From positions 536,001-600,000 of the forward strand of contig BROG01000243.1 in assembly GCA_030159075.1 (NCBI GenBank): DNA of 64,000 bases, given 5' to 3'. The position numbers were made by a program, and so were the translations under genes. Of this stretch, positions 61,192 through 64,000 are shown one piece after another. The number at the start of each line of letters is the position of its first letter. The first letter of the stretch is position 1. The notes below the pieces were generated by a model. The model made no database searches. It had not been told where the DNA came from and was given only the letters and a program-made list of their open reading frames with translations. Origin of the DNA: Atrina japonica (taxonomy: Eukaryota; Mollusca; Bivalvia; Pterioida; Pinnidae).

Positions 61192-61467
61192 CAGGGGTGT
61201 GGAAATATGACTTTCATACACTTGTCCCCAGGCAAGTAAATGGAAAACAATTGGTTGCCCGAAAATAGAATTTTACTTGTCTAATATTTACTAACAAATT
61301 TTTTATATACAAAAATACTTTAATAGGACTTTCGAACTCTAGATTTATGTTTTTTTTTCATTTTTATAATGCACTTGTCCACGGACAACCAAACTGAAAA
61401 AATTAACTTGTCCGGACAGTTAACGTAATGTGTCGGGCAAGTTATGCATAGGATTTCCGCACCCCTG
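61192..61467. repeat. MITE, hAT-like ends (CAGGGGTGTGGAAAT)
   Basis: 276 bp with inverted ends CAGGGGTGTGGAAAT and ATTTCCGCACCCCTG and inner 'CTTGTCC/GGACAAG' blocks as in 44098-44798. CAGGGGTG ends are typical of hAT elements. Confidence 0.75.
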
Positions 61468-62020
61468 TATAGAGGTGCAGTCGGGGAATATTTATTGATT
61501 CATTATGCGCATGAAATAGATGCACGTGGAAACAAAAAATCTGAAAACTGCAATTTATAACATGCATTACCATTACGTGTAAAATATACAAGTTTCAAAT
61601 ATTAAATCTTACTTAATCTTCACACAAAAAGTATTCTGACAAGATCTATTCTAGGATAACAGATTACGTCAACTCTAAAGACAGGTAAATCGTTCTTTGC
61701 GCGATACAAAGCTTATTGTTAAGTAATTCCAAATGTTACAACATGCAGAGAAGTTTTATAAACAACTGTTATATATAGGCTGCAGGTGGCGCCCAGGTGT
61801 ATTACGCATCAATCAAATATACTCTTAACTCCTCATTTCAAAGAATGGATAAGTCCAATGTCAGAATTCAAGAGTGTATGATTTAGAATCAAAATTTCAT
61901 AATAGTATTACATGTAACATACAATAAGAACTTGCTCATTCCTGAATTATGACAGTAGACCATACTATTTATTGATCTGGGTGGGTCTAAATGTGACCGC
62001 AGGGGTTGACAAGTATTTTT

Positions 62021-62207
62021 TTAAAGGGGCATTAACTGTGTTTGCCAAAAAAATTATTTCTGATTTTTTCTACTTTTACTACTTGAAGGTGATGTTAAAT
62101 AACAAATAAGAGCTATACATAGACATAGGAAATCTTATATTCCATATTTGACCTAATAAGCGCCCATGTCCCCCTTTTTTTTCTAGCAGAGCTCATGCCC
62201 CTTTAAC
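62021..62207. repeat. Foldback MITE, AAAGGGGCATTAGCTGTG family, internally deleted
   Basis: TTAAAGGGGCATTAACTGTG and the inverted GAGCTCATGCCCCTTTAA. The middle is partly replaced by the 'GCGCCCATGTCCCC' block. Confidence 0.75.
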
Positions 62208-62883
62208 AGTTAGTTGAACTTAGGTAAATTTGGTGGCCTAAGTGGGGTCACAACTTTCAGTATCGTACCAGTGAAACCAATCAAAATCTATTGCATCATG
62301 CTGTGCTTAAATTAATATTACTAATATATTTAAATTCATTGTTCAAAGTTTTGAAAGGAAATATGGCTGACAATGATTTTTTTACACTTCTGAGATCAAG
62401 GCACCGTTTTTTCATTATCTCATTCATCCCTAAAGACACATTTGGACTGGCCTAAGTCCATTGTTTTTCAGGGGTCGAAGAGTTAATTTGTTTGCAACAT
62501 TTTGTTTCCAGCAAGTGACTTGAGTTTCTTTCCTCAAATTTTATCCAAATTTTGTATGAAGCTTTATGACAGGGTGAAAAAAAATCACTCATCCTGTTGG
62601 ACAAATGATTTTGAAAACCATTTGTCCCTAGACATTTACAGCTTGTCCCAAAATATCCATAAATATTTACGGAACCTTTAAGACCAAATATTCTTTGATT
62701 TCTTTGATATGGAACTTATGGTTAATTAAAATGGCAGTCAAGGATTTCGGAAGTGTTAATGCAAAGTTTTAGATGCTATAATGTAATGAATCTTGAAGAA
62801 AAATTACTTGTCACCAGGGACGAGTACCCACCCTTAACTACTGGTCCTCATGCCATTTTCTATCATCCAGGAAGGGTGGGCGA

Positions 62884-62936
<53 letters not shown>

Positions 62937-63709
62937 AAGCCTTCATATATGATGAATTTGATTATGGCTGAGAAAAATCTTCAAAAATGTTTCTCAAAAG
63001 CAATCTTGTTGATGTCAGAATAAATATTGAAGTTTTGGATGTGAAAATATTGCTATGGTGTGTAAAGATAGCCTCAAATTCTTGGTAATAGAAAATAAAC
63101 GAGGCTAGATATAAATCTACATAATGTAATAGATTTTATCAATGCCTTCATATAACTTTAGAATTAAAGACAAGATTTTTTTAGCAAAATATGCTTGCAA
63201 AATACCTCAGTCACAAAGGGCCTCAAGTGACCTCACCTGACTCACAGAGATCCTAAAATGCCACCTATCAGAGTCACAAAGGGTCTGACTGTGACAAGAG
63301 CAGGTCTGACTGAGACAAGATCAGGTTTGACCCAGATAGGGGCAGGTCTGACCCAGATAACAGTAGCTCCGACTGTTAAAAGTAACATTGAATCACTTGG
63401 ATCTGGGTGAATTGAGTGTTTCATTCGTGACTTGATTCGTTGAACCGGTTTGCAGTTTAATGGAAAGACCCACAGATCTGATGTTGGTGAGGTTTTGATC
63501 CAGAGAAGAATTGAACTAAGGACTTTCAACAGGTAATGAACATTCATTAATGAACTTCGGTGATCAGTTTGAAAAATCTGACAAAATATATCCAAAATTT
63601 TACAACAAAATCTTATATTTGATACCAAAGATATTCATTTTATAAATTTTCATAATCCTTTATGTCACATTGGAACATACATAAGAAGCTTTTGCTTTTA
63701 TCTAATGTT
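62208..63709. other. Non-genic stretch
   Basis: Holds a shortened TTAA mini-element (62398-62486), a (TA)n tract (62887-62926) and about six imperfect 20-bp repeats 'GCAGGTCTGACTGAGACAAG' (63262-63380). No gene. Confidence 0.5.
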
Positions 63710-63800
63710 TAACTTATTCACCCCTGAAGACCCATTTGGACTAGCCTAAATCACTGATTTTCAGAAGAGTCCATTGTTTTTCAGGGATTTGATGAGTTAA
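63710..63800. repeat. TTAA-flanked mini-element
   Basis: TTAACTTATTCACCCCTGAA to CAGGGATTTGATGAGTTAA. Confidence 0.8.
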
Positions 63801-64000
63801 AATGGTCAGCAAATAACTTTAAAATGCAAATGAAAACATGTATTACAGCTTTTAATGATTTAACAATGTGATATAATAATATCATAATATTTACAAAAAA
63901 AAGAATTAAAAGAGAAATATCTCCTCTGAAACCACATAACATACATGTATCTTCAGAATCCATAATCTTCAGAATCTTAATTTGTTTCTGAGTGTAAATT

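Noticed and set aside
63242..63628. 128-residue minus frame
   Set aside because: Its second half is a 20-bp imperfect tandem repeat and the rest has no recognised domain or splice context.

Overview
The window is AT-rich, intron-bearing animal DNA. An extracellular heparan-sulfate sulfatase gene, a C2H2 zinc-finger gene, a degenerate Ty3/gypsy-type element, several tRNA-derived SINE families and many small inverted-repeat elements point to an invertebrate, most likely a mollusc or another lophotrochozoan. The species assignment is inference, because no species-specific marker was recognised.

Layout. 1-2810: the 5' part (gag to protease) of a frameshifted Ty3/gypsy-like retroelement on the minus strand, cut by the window edge. 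2876-3596: its 5' LTR. 5652-11603: a minus-strand gene for a five-finger C2H2 transcription factor (four exons seen; any upstream exon is not identified), with an array of short palindromes just 3' of its stop. 11.6-25.7 kb: no gene recognised, only microsatellites, SINEs and MITEs. 25771-48268: a complete minus-strand SULF-type extracellular 6-O-endosulfatase gene. I rebuilt it as 18 coding exons whose phases all agree, giving 905 residues. 48535-49189: a solo LTR related to the first one, in the same orientation as the sulfatase gene and about 220 bp upstream of its first visible exon. 49.2-64 kb: no gene recognised, dense repeats.

The two genes have no evident functional link. SULF edits heparan sulfate outside the cell and so tunes Wnt, FGF and BMP-type signalling; the zinc-finger protein is a nuclear regulator. 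The SULF introns are crowded with repeats: a poly-C tract of about 236 nt in the transcript, a 36-bp minisatellite, a repeat that has copied the exon 14 splice donor, five SINE copies, nested MITEs and a possible nested 60-residue ORF.

Most open reading frames of 60-230 residues in the window are microsatellite, minisatellite or repeat translations and are not listed as genes. All exon boundaries come from reading GT/AG sites, phase continuity and remembered family features; no alignment or transcript was available.
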